A model generated the notes under the pieces. The model searched no databases, was not told where the DNA came from, and saw nothing but the letters and a program-made list of their open reading frames with translations. A program made the position numbers and the translations under genes. Positions 25,806 through 35,258 of a stretch of 42,577 nt of DNA are shown piece by piece. Location of the stretch: NCBI GenBank assembly GCA_964475415.1, contig CAYYWZ010000031.1, positions 1-42,577 on the forward strand. Reading direction: 5' to 3'. This DNA comes from CALCMJ01 sp964475415. Its GTDB lineage: Bacteria; Bacteroidota; Bacteroidia; Chitinophagales; Saprospiraceae. Every line of letters begins with the position of its first letter. Within the stretch, counting starts at the first letter, position 1.

Positions 25806-28800
25806 ATGGATAAATTCTTCAAAAAAGTATGGAGTTTGTGTTTGTTTTGCTGGGCCTTCAGTAATGTTACTGCACAGATTCTTGTTTATCCAGCTGACGT
25901 AGCACCTTACTCACCTAACAATATTATTTCTAATGTATTCTTAGGTGATGGCGTTCAAATTCTTAATGTAGAATATGGAGGAGATAGAGGATCGGTAGGT
26001 GTTTTTGATAATGCTGAACAATACATTGGGTTAGAAAGGGGCATTGTTATGTCCACTGGTTTTGTAGATAGCGTGGGTATAGTCAATAATGATGAGGCGA
26101 CAACAGGAACTATTCCTAATGATATATCGGATAATGATTTGCAAAATATAGCAGGCACCGTTCCGGTAACAGACGTTAGTAAGTACGAGATTACCTTCAT
26201 ACCTTTTTCCGACACTTTGGAGTTTAGATATGTTTTCGCTTCAGACGAATATCCAGAATTTGTTTGCGCAGATTTCAATGATCTTTTTGGTTTTTTCATA
26301 ACTGGACCTAATCCAGAAGGAGGAAACTATAATGCAGAGAATATTGCATTGATACCAGATCCGGCAGATCCGTCTGGAAGTACTTTTCTTGATCTACCAG
26401 TAACTATAAATAATGTCAATACAGGAATCCAAGGTGAAAGCAATACAACAGATCCTATAAACTGTGCACCCCCTTTTGGTACACTAGACTATGCGCAATA
26501 TTATAATACTGTACCACAGAATGAGTATCCTACCTTCGATGGGTATCTTAATGTTTTTTCAGCTAGAGCAGTGGTCACTCCTTGTGAAACTTATACAATA
26601 AAAATAGCGATAGGTGATGCTGGAGATGATGCAATAGATTCTGGCGTTTTCCTAGAAGCTAAAAGTTTTGGAACGGGAACTATAAGTGTAAATTTTAATG
26701 CAGCAAGTCTTGATGGAAGTTTAGCGGAAGGCTGTTCCACAGGAGAACTCAGATTCTCTATTCCTAATGCTCAGGATATTGATGTTGATCTAGACTTCAA
26801 TCTCATAGATACACCTATTTTTCCTGACATGGCTGAGGAAGGGGTAGATTATGTTACTTGGCCTGACCAAATTACTATTCCTGCTGGACAAACTTCAGTT
26901 TCTATAGAAGTGGATGTAATTGCTGATAATATAGAAGAAGGTGACGAGTTTATTTACTTAGATGTGTTTAAGAATATTTGTTTTAGAGATACTATAGCTA
27001 TTCCCATAAGGGATAATCTGCTTCAGCTTATTCAGTTACCTGAGGATACAATTATATGTGAGGGCGATAATCTTAATATTGCCGCCTTATTACCGCTAAA
27101 TTTTGAAATTCCTTCTACTCCTTTTTTTAGGAATAACACCATAATCGATATAGAGGAAAAAGAGATAGAATATAAGTCCACTATTAATGTCAATGGGGTA
27201 GTGCCAGATAGGATGAATATTAACGCTTTCAAATCTATATGTATAGATACATTCATTGGTAGGAATTTAGATGATTATGATTTTTACCTTGTAGCTCCTA
27301 ATGGTAGAATTCTAGAATTATCTACAGATAATGGTTTTAAAAATCTGAACGCCATAGATCTGGATACAATGTTGAATACCTGTTTTACAGTTGATGCAAC
27401 GGAAAAAATAAATAATGGAGATGTTGTAAACGGTCCTATATTTATATCTATTCCCACATACACAGGAGATTTTTCACCAGAGGGTAGATGGCAAAATATT
27501 TTTAATAGTGGCACGCCTAATGGAAATTGGGATCTTGTAGTTGTAGCGGATGAAGAAATACTTGATACAGATATTCCACTTGGTTTCAGTCAACTTCGGG
27601 GATGGTCCTTAGAATTCCAACCTTCGTATACTGTAAGTTTTGAATGGTATGAAAATGGTTCATTGATAGACTGTCCTGATTGCCAAAGCATAGATGTAGA
27701 ACCTACAGAACAGACAACATATAGCCTAGAGCTTAACGATAGTTATGGTTGTAATCTAGGCGATGAAATAATTGTAAGCATCGCGCCTCCAATTGCAGCA
27801 CCGTCTAATTTACAATGTGAGCCTGGTTTCAATAATATTTTGTTTTCTTGGATAGCTTCTCCAGATGCGACCTCTTATGAAGTCCAGATAGATAATAGTG
27901 GTGTATGGATAGATATAGGTAATCTTACAATGTACGATGTTACTATGTTGGACTTTCTTCAGGATGTCAATTTTGCTGTTCGTGCTATTCAAGGTAACTG
28001 TAGTTCAGAGTTTTTACAATTAGAATGTAAAAGTTTAAGTTGCCCAGGGCCCATTGCACAAAGTTTAGACGTAGATGGTACTTCTTGTTACGAAGCGGAG
28101 GATGGTCGTATTGCGATTACAGGATCAGGAGGATCAGGAGGACCGTATATGTACGAATTGGATGGAGAGATAAATAGCACAGGAGTTTTTGAAAATTTAG
28201 TTGGTGGTGATTACACTGTAATTATTACAGATAATGTAGGATGTCCTGCCCCCATTGACATAGAAATAGTAAGGCCTGATCTTATAGGTCTGCTGATACA
28301 AAAAACGGATATCAGTTGTTACAATCTGAATGATGGAAGCATAGAATTATCAGCTAGTGGGGATTTTCCGCCTTTAGAATTTGCATGGAATATAGGCGGT
28401 AATGAATCTGTAAAAACAGATCTTGCTGAAGGCTGGTATGTTGTGAGTACAACAGATGCTAATGACTGTGAGCGAGTAGATAGTATCTTTATTAATAATC
28501 AAGATGAATTTATACTTACAGAAATTACAAAGGAAGATGCGGAGTGCTTTGATACGGAGACGGGGTCTGCAACTGTAATCTTTACCGGAGGACTAGCACC
28601 TTATGAAATAATGTGGAGTGATATGCAATCAACAGAGACCGCCATAAATCTTGCTGCTGGTATGTACACCGTTACGATTACAGATGACAATGATTGTGAG
28701 CTAGAAGGTTCGATAGTAATAGACGAGCCTAATGAATTACAAATTACGACCTCAGGCAATATGCTAGACTGTTATTTTGATACCGATGGAGTAGCGAAGG

Positions 28801-30665
28801 TTTCTGGGTCTGGAGGTACAAGTCCGTATACTTATGAGTGGGAAGATGAGACAACAGAAGATTGTCTTACTGGCGTGACTGCGGGCGATTATAGTGTAAC
28901 ATTGACAGACAATAAGGGATGTATGATTGCAGCTATTGCAAGTGTTACAGCACCTGATTCCATACCGATCGTATTTGTAAAAGAAGACCTTACCTGTTTT
29001 GAAAGCAATGACGGTAAAATAGAAATTATACTAGATCCTGCTTTTGGAAATCAAATAGTCACTTGGGATGATGGACCTACTGGAACGGTAAGAGAAAACT
29101 TAGAAAGAGGAACCTATTGTATGACGGTTACTGATGAAAATGACTGTACAAATACAAGATGCATTCTTGTCAATCAACCATCGGAAATAAGTACAAATTC
29201 TGTTATCACTAAAACTTCATGCCAGGGTAGGCTAGATGGTGCTATTGCTCTTACTGTAAATGGTGGTAATGGAAATTATATGTATAGTTGGTCTGGTCCA
29301 AATTTTACTAGTGATGAACAGGATATTGTAGATATAGGAGAAGGGACTTATGAGCTGATTATTACAGACGAGAAAGACTGTGAGGCGGCCTTCAGTTTTC
29401 AGGTGGGATCACAGCCTGGTATGCAGATAGATGTTAGTATCACTGATGTAATATGTGCTGCGGATACTACTGGATCCATAGCTATTTCAGTTATAGGAGG
29501 AACAGAACCTTATAGTTACGACTGGCAAGGTCCAGATGGCTATAGCTCTGTTATGCAGAATATAGATAATCTTGCGGCAGGTCCTTACGAACTTGTAGTT
29601 ACGGATGATAGATCTTGTGAATTAGATTCCATTATTACGGTAGAAGAAAATGACTTTATCAGCTTAGAGATTACTGGCTTGACAGCTCTAGAATGTAAAG
29701 GTATTCCGACTGGAAATGCACGTGTCGAGGCAACAGGTGGTGTAGGACCTTACACCTATCTATGGTCTGATGGTACGATGGAACAGAGCACTGTAACACT
29801 GCTAGGAGGATCGCAATCTGTTACAATAACAGATAGCCAAAATTGTACATCAGAGATATCCTTTTCAGTAGAAGAGCCAGAGACGGCTGTGACAGCAACA
29901 GCTGTAGGAGATATTCCTTCTTGTGCAGGTAGCAAAGATGGAACTATAAGTGTAGAGGCTATGGGAGGATTTCCACCTTACTTATATTCAATTGATGGTA
30001 TAGACTTTACAACTGATCCACTCTTACTAGGTGTAGCTTCTGGAAATTATAATGTAGAGGTCAGGGATCTTAAAGGGTGTAGTTTTATAGTCGAGAATGT
30101 TTTTGTTCCAGAGGTTGATGAGTTTAGAGTTAATCTAGGAGATGACCTGCTTGTAGAATACGGGGGAGCTGTTCAGCTAAATCCTTTTGTGGGCGGTAAT
30201 ACTTTTGATCTGATGTACGAATGGACTGTTATGGATGAAGATCAGATAGATTGTCTTGACTGTCCTATGGTTACCATAAGTAATATTACTGAACAAATTA
30301 TAATTAAAGTAGAAGTGTCTAATGGCCTAGGATGTTTTGCAGAAGATGTTGTAACCATAAGACCAGAAAGAAATATAGTGATCAAGGTTCCTACAGGATT
30401 TTCTCCTAATGGTGACGGGCAGAACGATATCTTGAGTGTGTTCGGAAGCGAAGAAATGCAAATTAATTCCTTCATCGTTTTTTCTAGATGGGGAGATAAG
30501 GTTTACGAAACTAGAGCAATTGAGATCAATGATAATACGCAGGGTTGGGACGGTAGAGTGGATAATAAATTATTGCAACCAGGCGTATATGCATGGATAG
30601 TCGAAGCGCAATATCTGGATGGAACAGTTACTATTTTTAAGGGAATGACAAATTTGATTAGATAA
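25806..30665 (+). CDS. SprB-like giant adhesin with choice-of-anchor L, P-domain and CHU_C sorting domain
   Basis: 1619 residues with a signal peptide (VWSLCLFCWAFSNVTAQ). A choice-of-anchor-L domain is seen at about 50-290 (GIVMSTGFVDSV, RYVFASDEYPEFVC, FNDLFGFFITGP). Then come a Calx-beta-like segment (about 340-400), a proprotein-convertase P-domain-like part (about 455-610; DDYDFYLVAPNG, NGNWDLVVVADEE), a fibronectin-III-like part (about 665-750) and nine SprB-type repeats of about 76 residues (about 750-1440), each with a Cys, a GG-PY-Y strand and an AG-Y-V-TD-C ending. The C-terminus (VPTGFSPNGDGQNDILSVFG, FSRWGDKVYE, GWDGRVDN) is a gliding-motility-associated CHU_C, type B T9SS sorting domain. 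It should be secreted by the T9SS and held at the cell surface. The SprF-like gene starts at the next base. Confidence 0.9.
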   Translation: MDKFFKKVWSLCLFCWAFSNVTAQILVYPADVAPYSPNNIISNVFLGDGVQILNVEYGGDRGSVGVFDNAEQYIGLERGIVMSTGFVDSVGIVNNDEATTGTIPNDISDNDLQNIAGTVPVTDVSKYEITFIPFSDTLEFRYVFASDEYPEFVCADFNDLFGFFITGPNPEGGNYNAENIALIPDPADPSGSTFLDLPVTINNVNTGIQGESNTTDPINCAPPFGTLDYAQYYNTVPQNEYPTFDGYLNVFSARAVVTPCETYTIKIAIGDAGDDAIDSGVFLEAKSFGTGTISVNFNAASLDGSLAEGCSTGELRFSIPNAQDIDVDLDFNLIDTPIFPDMAEEGVDYVTWPDQITIPAGQTSVSIEVDVIADNIEEGDEFIYLDVFKNICFRDTIAIPIRDNLLQLIQLPEDTIICEGDNLNIAALLPLNFEIPSTPFFRNNTIIDIEEKEIEYKSTINVNGVVPDRMNINAFKSICIDTFIGRNLDDYDFYLVAPNGRILELSTDNGFKNLNAIDLDTMLNTCFTVDATEKINNGDVVNGPIFISIPTYTGDFSPEGRWQNIFNSGTPNGNWDLVVVADEEILDTDIPLGFSQLRGWSLEFQPSYTVSFEWYENGSLIDCPDCQSIDVEPTEQTTYSLELNDSYGCNLGDEIIVSIAPPIAAPSNLQCEPGFNNILFSWIASPDATSYEVQIDNSGVWIDIGNLTMYDVTMLDFLQDVNFAVRAIQGNCSSEFLQLECKSLSCPGPIAQSLDVDGTSCYEAEDGRIAITGSGGSGGPYMYELDGEINSTGVFENLVGGDYTVIITDNVGCPAPIDIEIVRPDLIGLLIQKTDISCYNLNDGSIELSASGDFPPLEFAWNIGGNESVKTDLAEGWYVVSTTDANDCERVDSIFINNQDEFILTEITKEDAECFDTETGSATVIFTGGLAPYEIMWSDMQSTETAINLAAGMYTVTITDDNDCELEGSIVIDEPNELQITTSGNMLDCYFDTDGVAKVSGSGGTSPYTYEWEDETTEDCLTGVTAGDYSVTLTDNKGCMIAAIASVTAPDSIPIVFVKEDLTCFESNDGKIEIILDPAFGNQIVTWDDGPTGTVRENLERGTYCMTVTDENDCTNTRCILVNQPSEISTNSVITKTSCQGRLDGAIALTVNGGNGNYMYSWSGPNFTSDEQDIVDIGEGTYELIITDEKDCEAAFSFQVGSQPGMQIDVSITDVICAADTTGSIAISVIGGTEPYSYDWQGPDGYSSVMQNIDNLAAGPYELVVTDDRSCELDSIITVEENDFISLEITGLTALECKGIPTGNARVEATGGVGPYTYLWSDGTMEQSTVTLLGGSQSVTITDSQNCTSEISFSVEEPETAVTATAVGDIPSCAGSKDGTISVEAMGGFPPYLYSIDGIDFTTDPLLLGVASGNYNVEVRDLKGCSFIVENVFVPEVDEFRVNLGDDLLVEYGGAVQLNPFVGGNTFDLMYEWTVMDEDQIDCLDCPMVTISNITEQIIIKVEVSNGLGCFAEDVVTIRPERNIVIKVPTGFSPNGDGQNDILSVFGSEEMQINSFIVFSRWGDKVYETRAIEINDNTQGWDGRVDNKLLQPGVYAWIVEAQYLDGTVTIFKGMTNLIR
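28060..30120 (+). repeat. Nine tandem SprB-type repeats (protein level)
   Basis: Within the adhesin gene, nine units of about 228 bases encode similar but diverged protein repeats. Typical unit ends are GGDYTVIITDNVGC, AAGMYTVTITDDNDC, TAGDYSVTLTDNKGC and AAGPYELVVTDDRSC. The DNA copies are strongly diverged, so slippage or recombination between units is not expected to be frequent. Confidence 0.75.
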
Positions 30666-31715
30666 ATGAGAAAAATCTATCTATTCATATTGTTTATCAG
30701 TTGCGCTTATGTATTGCAAGCGCAGGATCCACACTTCTCGCAATTTACATCTAGTGGAATGAATCTTAATCCATCGCTAACAGGTGTAATGGAGGGTCAA
30801 TATCGAGTTCAACTTGCTTACAGGGATCAGTGGTCTAGTCTGGGACCTTCTTATAAAACAATGGCGGCGGGTGTGGATTTTAGATACCATATCGTAAGTG
30901 ATGATTTTGCAAGTTTTGGTATTAAGTTACTTAGAGATCAAGCAGGTGCAGGAGCTTACAGTCAGACCTATGGGCATCTAAGTGGCGGCTATATGAAAAA
31001 ACTATTTGGTGGTAGAAACACTGCAAAGCAATTTATAGCTGGAGGTGTGCAAGCTGGAGTAGGTCAGCATGGTGTTAACTGGGACCAGCTTTGGTTTGGA
31101 AATCAATATGATGCGAGTATACTATCAGAAAATTTAGAATTAGATAATGGAGAACCAGATATTCTTATAGGCTCTGGAACGAGCGAAATATTTGTGGACC
31201 TAGGAGCAGGCTTGAGTTATATAGCAATTTTTGATGACCGCAAAAATGTCTATGCGGGTGTAGCTATGCACCATATCAACGAACCCGTAATTTCTCTATT
31301 TAATGATTCTAGTGTAAAACTGGCTAGCCGCCTATCTATACATGGAGGGGGGGAGTGGCTGTTGAATGAGAGTCTAAGTTTACAACCTGCCTTCCAGGTA
31401 CAACTGCAGCAATCGCATAAGCTGTATCAGCTGGGAAGTAGAGTAAGGTATAATAGTTTTGATAACAGAGAGATAGGTCTCAGGGTGGGCGCTTGGTTGC
31501 GTATGGTAAGTGATATCAATACTAGTTTATCTGCAGAAGCAATTATAGCAAGTGCTATGTTAGAGTATTCTGATTATCAGTTTGGTTTTAGTTATGATAT
31601 AACCCTTTCCGATCTCAATATTGCTAATAATCGACAAGGAGCCTTTGAGTTTACGCTCTCTTATCTATTTCCTATTACCCAACGAATCTATAAAATAGAA
31701 AGTCCAAGATTATAG
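30666..31715 (+). CDS. PorP/SprF family T9SS outer-membrane protein
   Basis: 349 residues. Signal peptide KIYLFILFISCAYVLQAQ, then DPHFSQFTSSGMNLNPSLTG, the typical opening of PorP/SprF proteins. The rest alternates hydrophobic and polar residues with many Tyr and Gly, as for an outer-membrane beta-barrel, and ends FEFTLSYLFPI. SprF-like proteins are needed for secretion or attachment of their partner CHU_C adhesin. The ATG directly follows the stop of the SprB-like gene (TAA then ATG), so translational coupling and a dedicated partnership are likely. Confidence 0.92.
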   Translation: MRKIYLFILFISCAYVLQAQDPHFSQFTSSGMNLNPSLTGVMEGQYRVQLAYRDQWSSLGPSYKTMAAGVDFRYHIVSDDFASFGIKLLRDQAGAGAYSQTYGHLSGGYMKKLFGGRNTAKQFIAGGVQAGVGQHGVNWDQLWFGNQYDASILSENLELDNGEPDILIGSGTSEIFVDLGAGLSYIAIFDDRKNVYAGVAMHHINEPVISLFNDSSVKLASRLSIHGGGEWLLNESLSLQPAFQVQLQQSHKLYQLGSRVRYNSFDNREIGLRVGAWLRMVSDINTSLSAEAIIASAMLEYSDYQFGFSYDITLSDLNIANNRQGAFEFTLSYLFPITQRIYKIESPRL

Positions 31716-31778
31716 ATTATCCTTTTCGTTTTTTGTTTTTCACGTCCGTTTTCTACTTTATAATTTCTATCTTTAATT

Positions 31779-32999
31779 ATGTCATTTAACCTCATGTCCG
31801 CATTCGGAGATTCTATTACTTTTATTTCTATAGTAGGTCTCCTTGTTGTTGTAGCGAGCTTTGTGCTTAAGAAGTTACATCAGCCTAATCTTGTTGCCTA
31901 TATTCTTATTGGTGTTCTAATTGGAAGTCATGGTTTAGACCTTATAGAAAATGAAGAATCCATTGTGTTTATAGGAGAGCTTGGTATCATATTACTTTTC
32001 TTTTTTATCGGAATGGAAATAGATCTCAGTTCATTTGTCAAAGAATGGAGACTTGCCTTCTTTGGTACCTTAGGTCAGATAATCCTGAGTATTGCCAGTG
32101 TTTATGCTATAGGAGCTGTCTATGGCTGGCCTATAGCTAGGGTAGTGGTGTTAGGCTTTGTAATTGCTCTTTCGAGTTCGGCCGTAATTTTTAAATTATT
32201 AGAAGAGAAATCTCTAATGAAAAAACGTGTAGGTAAAAATGTAATAAGCATACTATTAGCGCAGGATATTGCTCTAGCACCTATATTGATTATTATTTCT
32301 ATAGTAGGAGGAGAAAACACTTCTACCCATGCTATCTTGATGAAGATTATTGGAGGGATAATTATCATTGGAATAATCGTATATGTTTATGTCAAAAAGG
32401 AAATCAAGTGGCTGCCTTTTAAAAAAGAGATTTTGAAGGATCATGAGTTGCAGGTTTTCTTGGCTTTGTTTTTCTGTTTTGCAGGAGCCTTGCTAGCGAG
32501 TACCTTTGGTATTTCTGAGGCCCTAGGTGCTTTTGTCGGTGGATTAGTTATGCATGCTGGTAAAGCTACGATGTGGATACATGATGCTATCCATTCTTTT
32601 AGAATACTTTTTGTTGCTATCTTCTTCATAAGTATCGGTGCGCAGATTGATACTAATTTTATTCTAGAGAATTGGAGGGAGTTAGTAACAGTGCTCTTTG
32701 CTGTATATCTTACCAATCATCTTATCAATACTGTGATACTGAAGATCTATAAAAATACCTGGAAAGATGCATTGTTAGGAGGTGCATTGCTAGCGCAGAT
32801 TGGGGAACTTAGTTTTTTGATTTGTCTAACAGCATTTAACTTAAAAATTCTTACCTCTTATGCTTATGACTTTACCATCTCTCTCATTTCGATGACGATA
32901 TGTATAAGTCCCATCTGGATAATTCTAACAGAAAAAGTAATATGTAGAATCTCTTTCTTTAAGGAGCCTGATTCTTTAGCACCAGCAACTAAGGTGTGA
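31779..32999 (+). CDS. CPA2-family cation:proton antiporter
   Basis: 406 residues with 11-13 predicted membrane segments, without a C-terminal RCK/TrkA domain. It would exchange K+ or Na+ for protons across the inner membrane. Seen: KKLHQPNLVAYILIGVLIG in the second segment, LLFFFIGMEIDLS near residue 70, ALSSSAVIFKLLEE near 130, AQDIALAPILIIIS near 160 and ISEALGAFVGGLVM near 240, all conserved in KefB/GerN-type exchangers. The ion cannot be told. A TATCTTTA sequence 2 bases before the start resembles a -7 box but is too close for a normal leader. Confidence 0.9.
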   Translation: MSFNLMSAFGDSITFISIVGLLVVVASFVLKKLHQPNLVAYILIGVLIGSHGLDLIENEESIVFIGELGIILLFFFIGMEIDLSSFVKEWRLAFFGTLGQIILSIASVYAIGAVYGWPIARVVVLGFVIALSSSAVIFKLLEEKSLMKKRVGKNVISILLAQDIALAPILIIISIVGGENTSTHAILMKIIGGIIIIGIIVYVYVKKEIKWLPFKKEILKDHELQVFLALFFCFAGALLASTFGISEALGAFVGGLVMHAGKATMWIHDAIHSFRILFVAIFFISIGAQIDTNFILENWRELVTVLFAVYLTNHLINTVILKIYKNTWKDALLGGALLAQIGELSFLICLTAFNLKILTSYAYDFTISLISMTICISPIWIILTEKVICRISFFKEPDSLAPATKV

Positions 33000-33005
33000 G
33001 CTTAA

Positions 33006-33980
33006 TTACCTCTGTTTAAAACTAAAGGTCTCTACTGCTTTAGATCCATCAGGAATTTCATTCATTACTTGATAATAAATGGTATTATCCTTGTGTTTGA
33101 TATATTCAAAAACAGTAGGGATAAGATCATGGATTTTTTTATTTTCTATTCTTAAAGCCGTCGTATCTGCAATACTTATGCTTGAGACATATGAAATATT
33201 AGAAAAGATTCCATCTTCAGTAACGATAGGGCTGAAGTTAAGAATTTTAGGTTTTGAACTTAACGCTTGTATTTCTATCGGGAATATAAATTTATCTTTT
33301 CTTTCTTTAAGGATCCTACCTAGTAGTTCCTGCATTTTGTCAGCATAATCATAATAGAATAACTTACCACTGGGTTTGTACAGTTTGGTAGCTAGAAAGA
33401 TCTCATTATAAGCATTTACGATCTTGCCTTCTTTATAATTTGTTGCAGAGGAGTTATAGAGATCATCAGCTGTTAATTTATGAGCAGCATATTTTTTTAC
33501 CTTCAATAGATCTACTTTCCAGCCACTATCATATTTAGAATAAATTGTAGTCACCATCATTTGATAGGGTACGGAATTTAGTACCCTAAGGCTGATATAT
33601 GATTCTTTATTAGAAGGGGAGTACTTAAGGTGGTAATTACGTTTTGGGATATTTGATTTGATGGCTGAAGTGAGTTTGTTTTTAGGACTTATGATATGGA
33701 ATCTGTCTAGCACATTGGTTGGATAGTCTTTTATTAGATCACTTGTTTTAAAGAGAAAATCATTTATATCACCTTGGTAAGAATTTATGAACTCACTAGA
33801 GAGCATGGCCTTACATTGACCTACTTGTTTATCAGATAGATAATTAAGGAGCTTGTTTTCTAGACTATCTAGAATTTCCATAGATGCTTGATCTATGTTA
33901 TCATTAGCAGCATATTCTGTAGTGTCAGAAGCACATGATATGAGAAAGAAGACAAATAAAATGAAAATTGGTTTTTCCAT
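33006..33980 (-). CDS. Lipoprotein of unknown function
   Basis: About 324 residues from the chosen ATG at 33980. The frame is open to 34031, but starting there would overlap the kinase gene and bury the lipoprotein signal EKPIFILFVFFLISC, whose lipobox Cys would be residue 16. The mature part has no motif that I recognise; a region around 40-130 (KLLNYLSDKQVGQCKAMLSS) resembles the small NTF2-like or helical domains of uncharacterised periplasmic proteins, but this is weak. It is the last gene of a likely three-gene unit with the deoxynucleoside kinase and folK. Confidence 0.75.
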   Translation of the reverse strand: MEKPIFILFVFFLISCASDTTEYAANDNIDQASMEILDSLENKLLNYLSDKQVGQCKAMLSSEFINSYQGDINDFLFKTSDLIKDYPTNVLDRFHIISPKNKLTSAIKSNIPKRNYHLKYSPSNKESYISLRVLNSVPYQMMVTTIYSKYDSGWKVDLLKVKKYAAHKLTADDLYNSSATNYKEGKIVNAYNEIFLATKLYKPSGKLFYYDYADKMQELLGRILKERKDKFIFPIEIQALSSKPKILNFSPIVTEDGIFSNISYVSSISIADTTALRIENKKIHDLIPTVFEYIKHKDNTIYYQVMNEIPDGSKAVETFSFKQR

Positions 33981-34002
33981 TGCAATCGATTGAAAGTGGT
34001 TT

Positions 34003-34656
34003 CTACATATGCAAGCTGTAGCGATGCACACCAGGTAGGAATTTTTTCTGAATAAGTTTTTTTATTTCTTGATATTGATTAGGATTTCGAACAAAATCTA
34101 TTTCGTTCAGATCTATTATCAAGATAGGGATGGAAAGGATATGTCTGAAATATTCAAAATAAGATTCCTGAATACTTTGTAAATATTCTGATGATATATT
34201 GCTTTCATAAGGTCTACCTCTTTTCGCAATATTTTTCTGCAGGATATCTACACTTCTATGAAAGTATACGATAATATCTGGCTGCGGAAAATCATTGTTA
34301 AGAACCGTAAATAATTTCTGAAATCTTCTGAACTCACGTTCTTCTAGATTTTTTCTAGCAAATAGAGAAGTCTTCATAAAGCAGAAATCAGCCAATAGAA
34401 AATCATGGAACATATCTTGAGCCATTAAGTTTTTCTCAAGTTGCTTATGTCTTTCCGTCATAAAGAATAGCTCGACCGTAAATCCATATTTTTTTGGATC
34501 CTTATAGAAAAAAGGAAGAAAAGGATTCTCTTCGAATTCTTCTAACATTAGTCTACAGTTGTATTCCTCTTTTACCTTTTTACAAAAAGATGTTTTGCCA
34601 GAACCTATGTTTCCTTCTATGCAGATATATCGATATGGAAATTTATCCTCACTCAT
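34003..34656 (-). CDS. Deoxynucleoside kinase (deoxyadenosine/deoxyguanosine kinase type)
   Basis: 217 residues, cytoplasmic. It phosphorylates deoxynucleosides with ATP for nucleotide salvage. Seen: P-loop IEGNIGSGKTSFCKK at residues about 13-27, LEEFEENPFLPFFYKDPKKY (the conserved E and substrate region), then DIIVYFHRSVDILQKNIAKRGRPYE with the R-x-R lid pattern. Bacteroidota usually encode such a dAK/dGK-like enzyme. The exact nucleoside is not readable. The 3' end is 22 bases before the lipoprotein ATG, and its start overlaps the end of folK by 8 bases, so the genes are an operon. Confidence 0.9.
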   Translation of the reverse strand: MSEDKFPYRYICIEGNIGSGKTSFCKKVKEEYNCRLMLEEFEENPFLPFFYKDPKKYGFTVELFFMTERHKQLEKNLMAQDMFHDFLLADFCFMKTSLFARKNLEEREFRRFQKLFTVLNNDFPQPDIIVYFHRSVDILQKNIAKRGRPYESNISSEYLQSIQESYFEYFRHILSIPILIIDLNEIDFVRNPNQYQEIKKLIQKKFLPGVHRYSLHM

Positions 34657-35137
34657 TATCTATAAGATACACTTCTCCTTGATCTGTGGATTTGAGATAT
34701 AGGTCGATGGTCGTCTCTTTCGTTTCCGGATGTTCCGCAAAAGGTGCTATCTCCATCAAGGGTATAAGAACAAAATTTCTTTTTGCAAGGTGCGGATGAG
34801 GTAGTGTTAAGTCTTTATGATTCATTATAATATTGTCATAATACAGTATATCTATATCTATGGTTCTGGGTCCCCATTTTTCTATACGCTCCCGTTTGAG
34901 ATCAGTTTCTATCTGCTGCGTTTTTTCAAGAACATCCAGCGGTTTTAAATCAGTATTTACCTCCACAGCTAGATTATAAAAATCTTCTTGATCTTCCTTG
35001 CCCCAAGCTTCTGTAAGGTATATAGATGACTTCATAACAATCTTACCTACTAAGATCGCTATCTGATCTAAAGCATTGAGGATGTTAGACTTTCTATCTC
35101 CCATATTGGAACCAAGATGAAGCATTGCTGAAGCCAC
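34649..35137 (-). CDS. folK: 2-amino-4-hydroxy-6-hydroxymethyldihydropteridine pyrophosphokinase
   Basis: About 162 residues. It transfers pyrophosphate from ATP to 6-hydroxymethyl-dihydropterin in folate synthesis. Signature segments: LHLGSNMGDR, EKWGPRTIDIDILYYDN (ATP/Mg-binding aspartates in D-I-D) and HPHLAKRNFVLIPLMEIAP. Three starts are possible: TTG at 35155, GTG at 35137 and ATG at 35125. The GTG is chosen because it puts the GSN motif at residues 9-11, as in the E. coli enzyme; the ATG would shorten the first strand. The stop overlaps the kinase start by 8 bases. Confidence 0.9.
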   Translation of the reverse strand: MASAMLHLGSNMGDRKSNILNALDQIAILVGKIVMKSSIYLTEAWGKEDQEDFYNLAVEVNTDLKPLDVLEKTQQIETDLKRERIEKWGPRTIDIDILYYDNIIMNHKDLTLPHPHLAKRNFVLIPLMEIAPFAEHPETKETTIDLYLKSTDQGEVYLIDNE

Positions 35138-35202
35138 TAAACTGTATTTCTGCAATAATAGGAATACTTGAGGAATATATGAGGATAATACATATATAAA
35201 AA

Positions 35203-35227
35203 AAACCTGAATATAACATTCAGGTTT
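35203..35227 (-). terminator. Intrinsic terminator of the symporter gene
   Basis: AAACCTGAAT and ATTCAGGTTT form a perfect 10-bp stem around ATAAC. Read on minus the stem is followed by a T-run (complement of the A-run at 35198-35205), 32 bases after the symporter stop codon; on plus it is followed by TTTATTTTT too, so it could work both ways. Confidence 0.75.
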
Positions 35228-35258
35228 TTATTTTTAGATTTTAGATAGATATATAGCT

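Noticed and set aside
28060..30120. SprB repeats as a phase-variable tandem DNA repeat
   Set aside because: The nine units are similar only at the protein level; DNA identity between units is too low for slippage.
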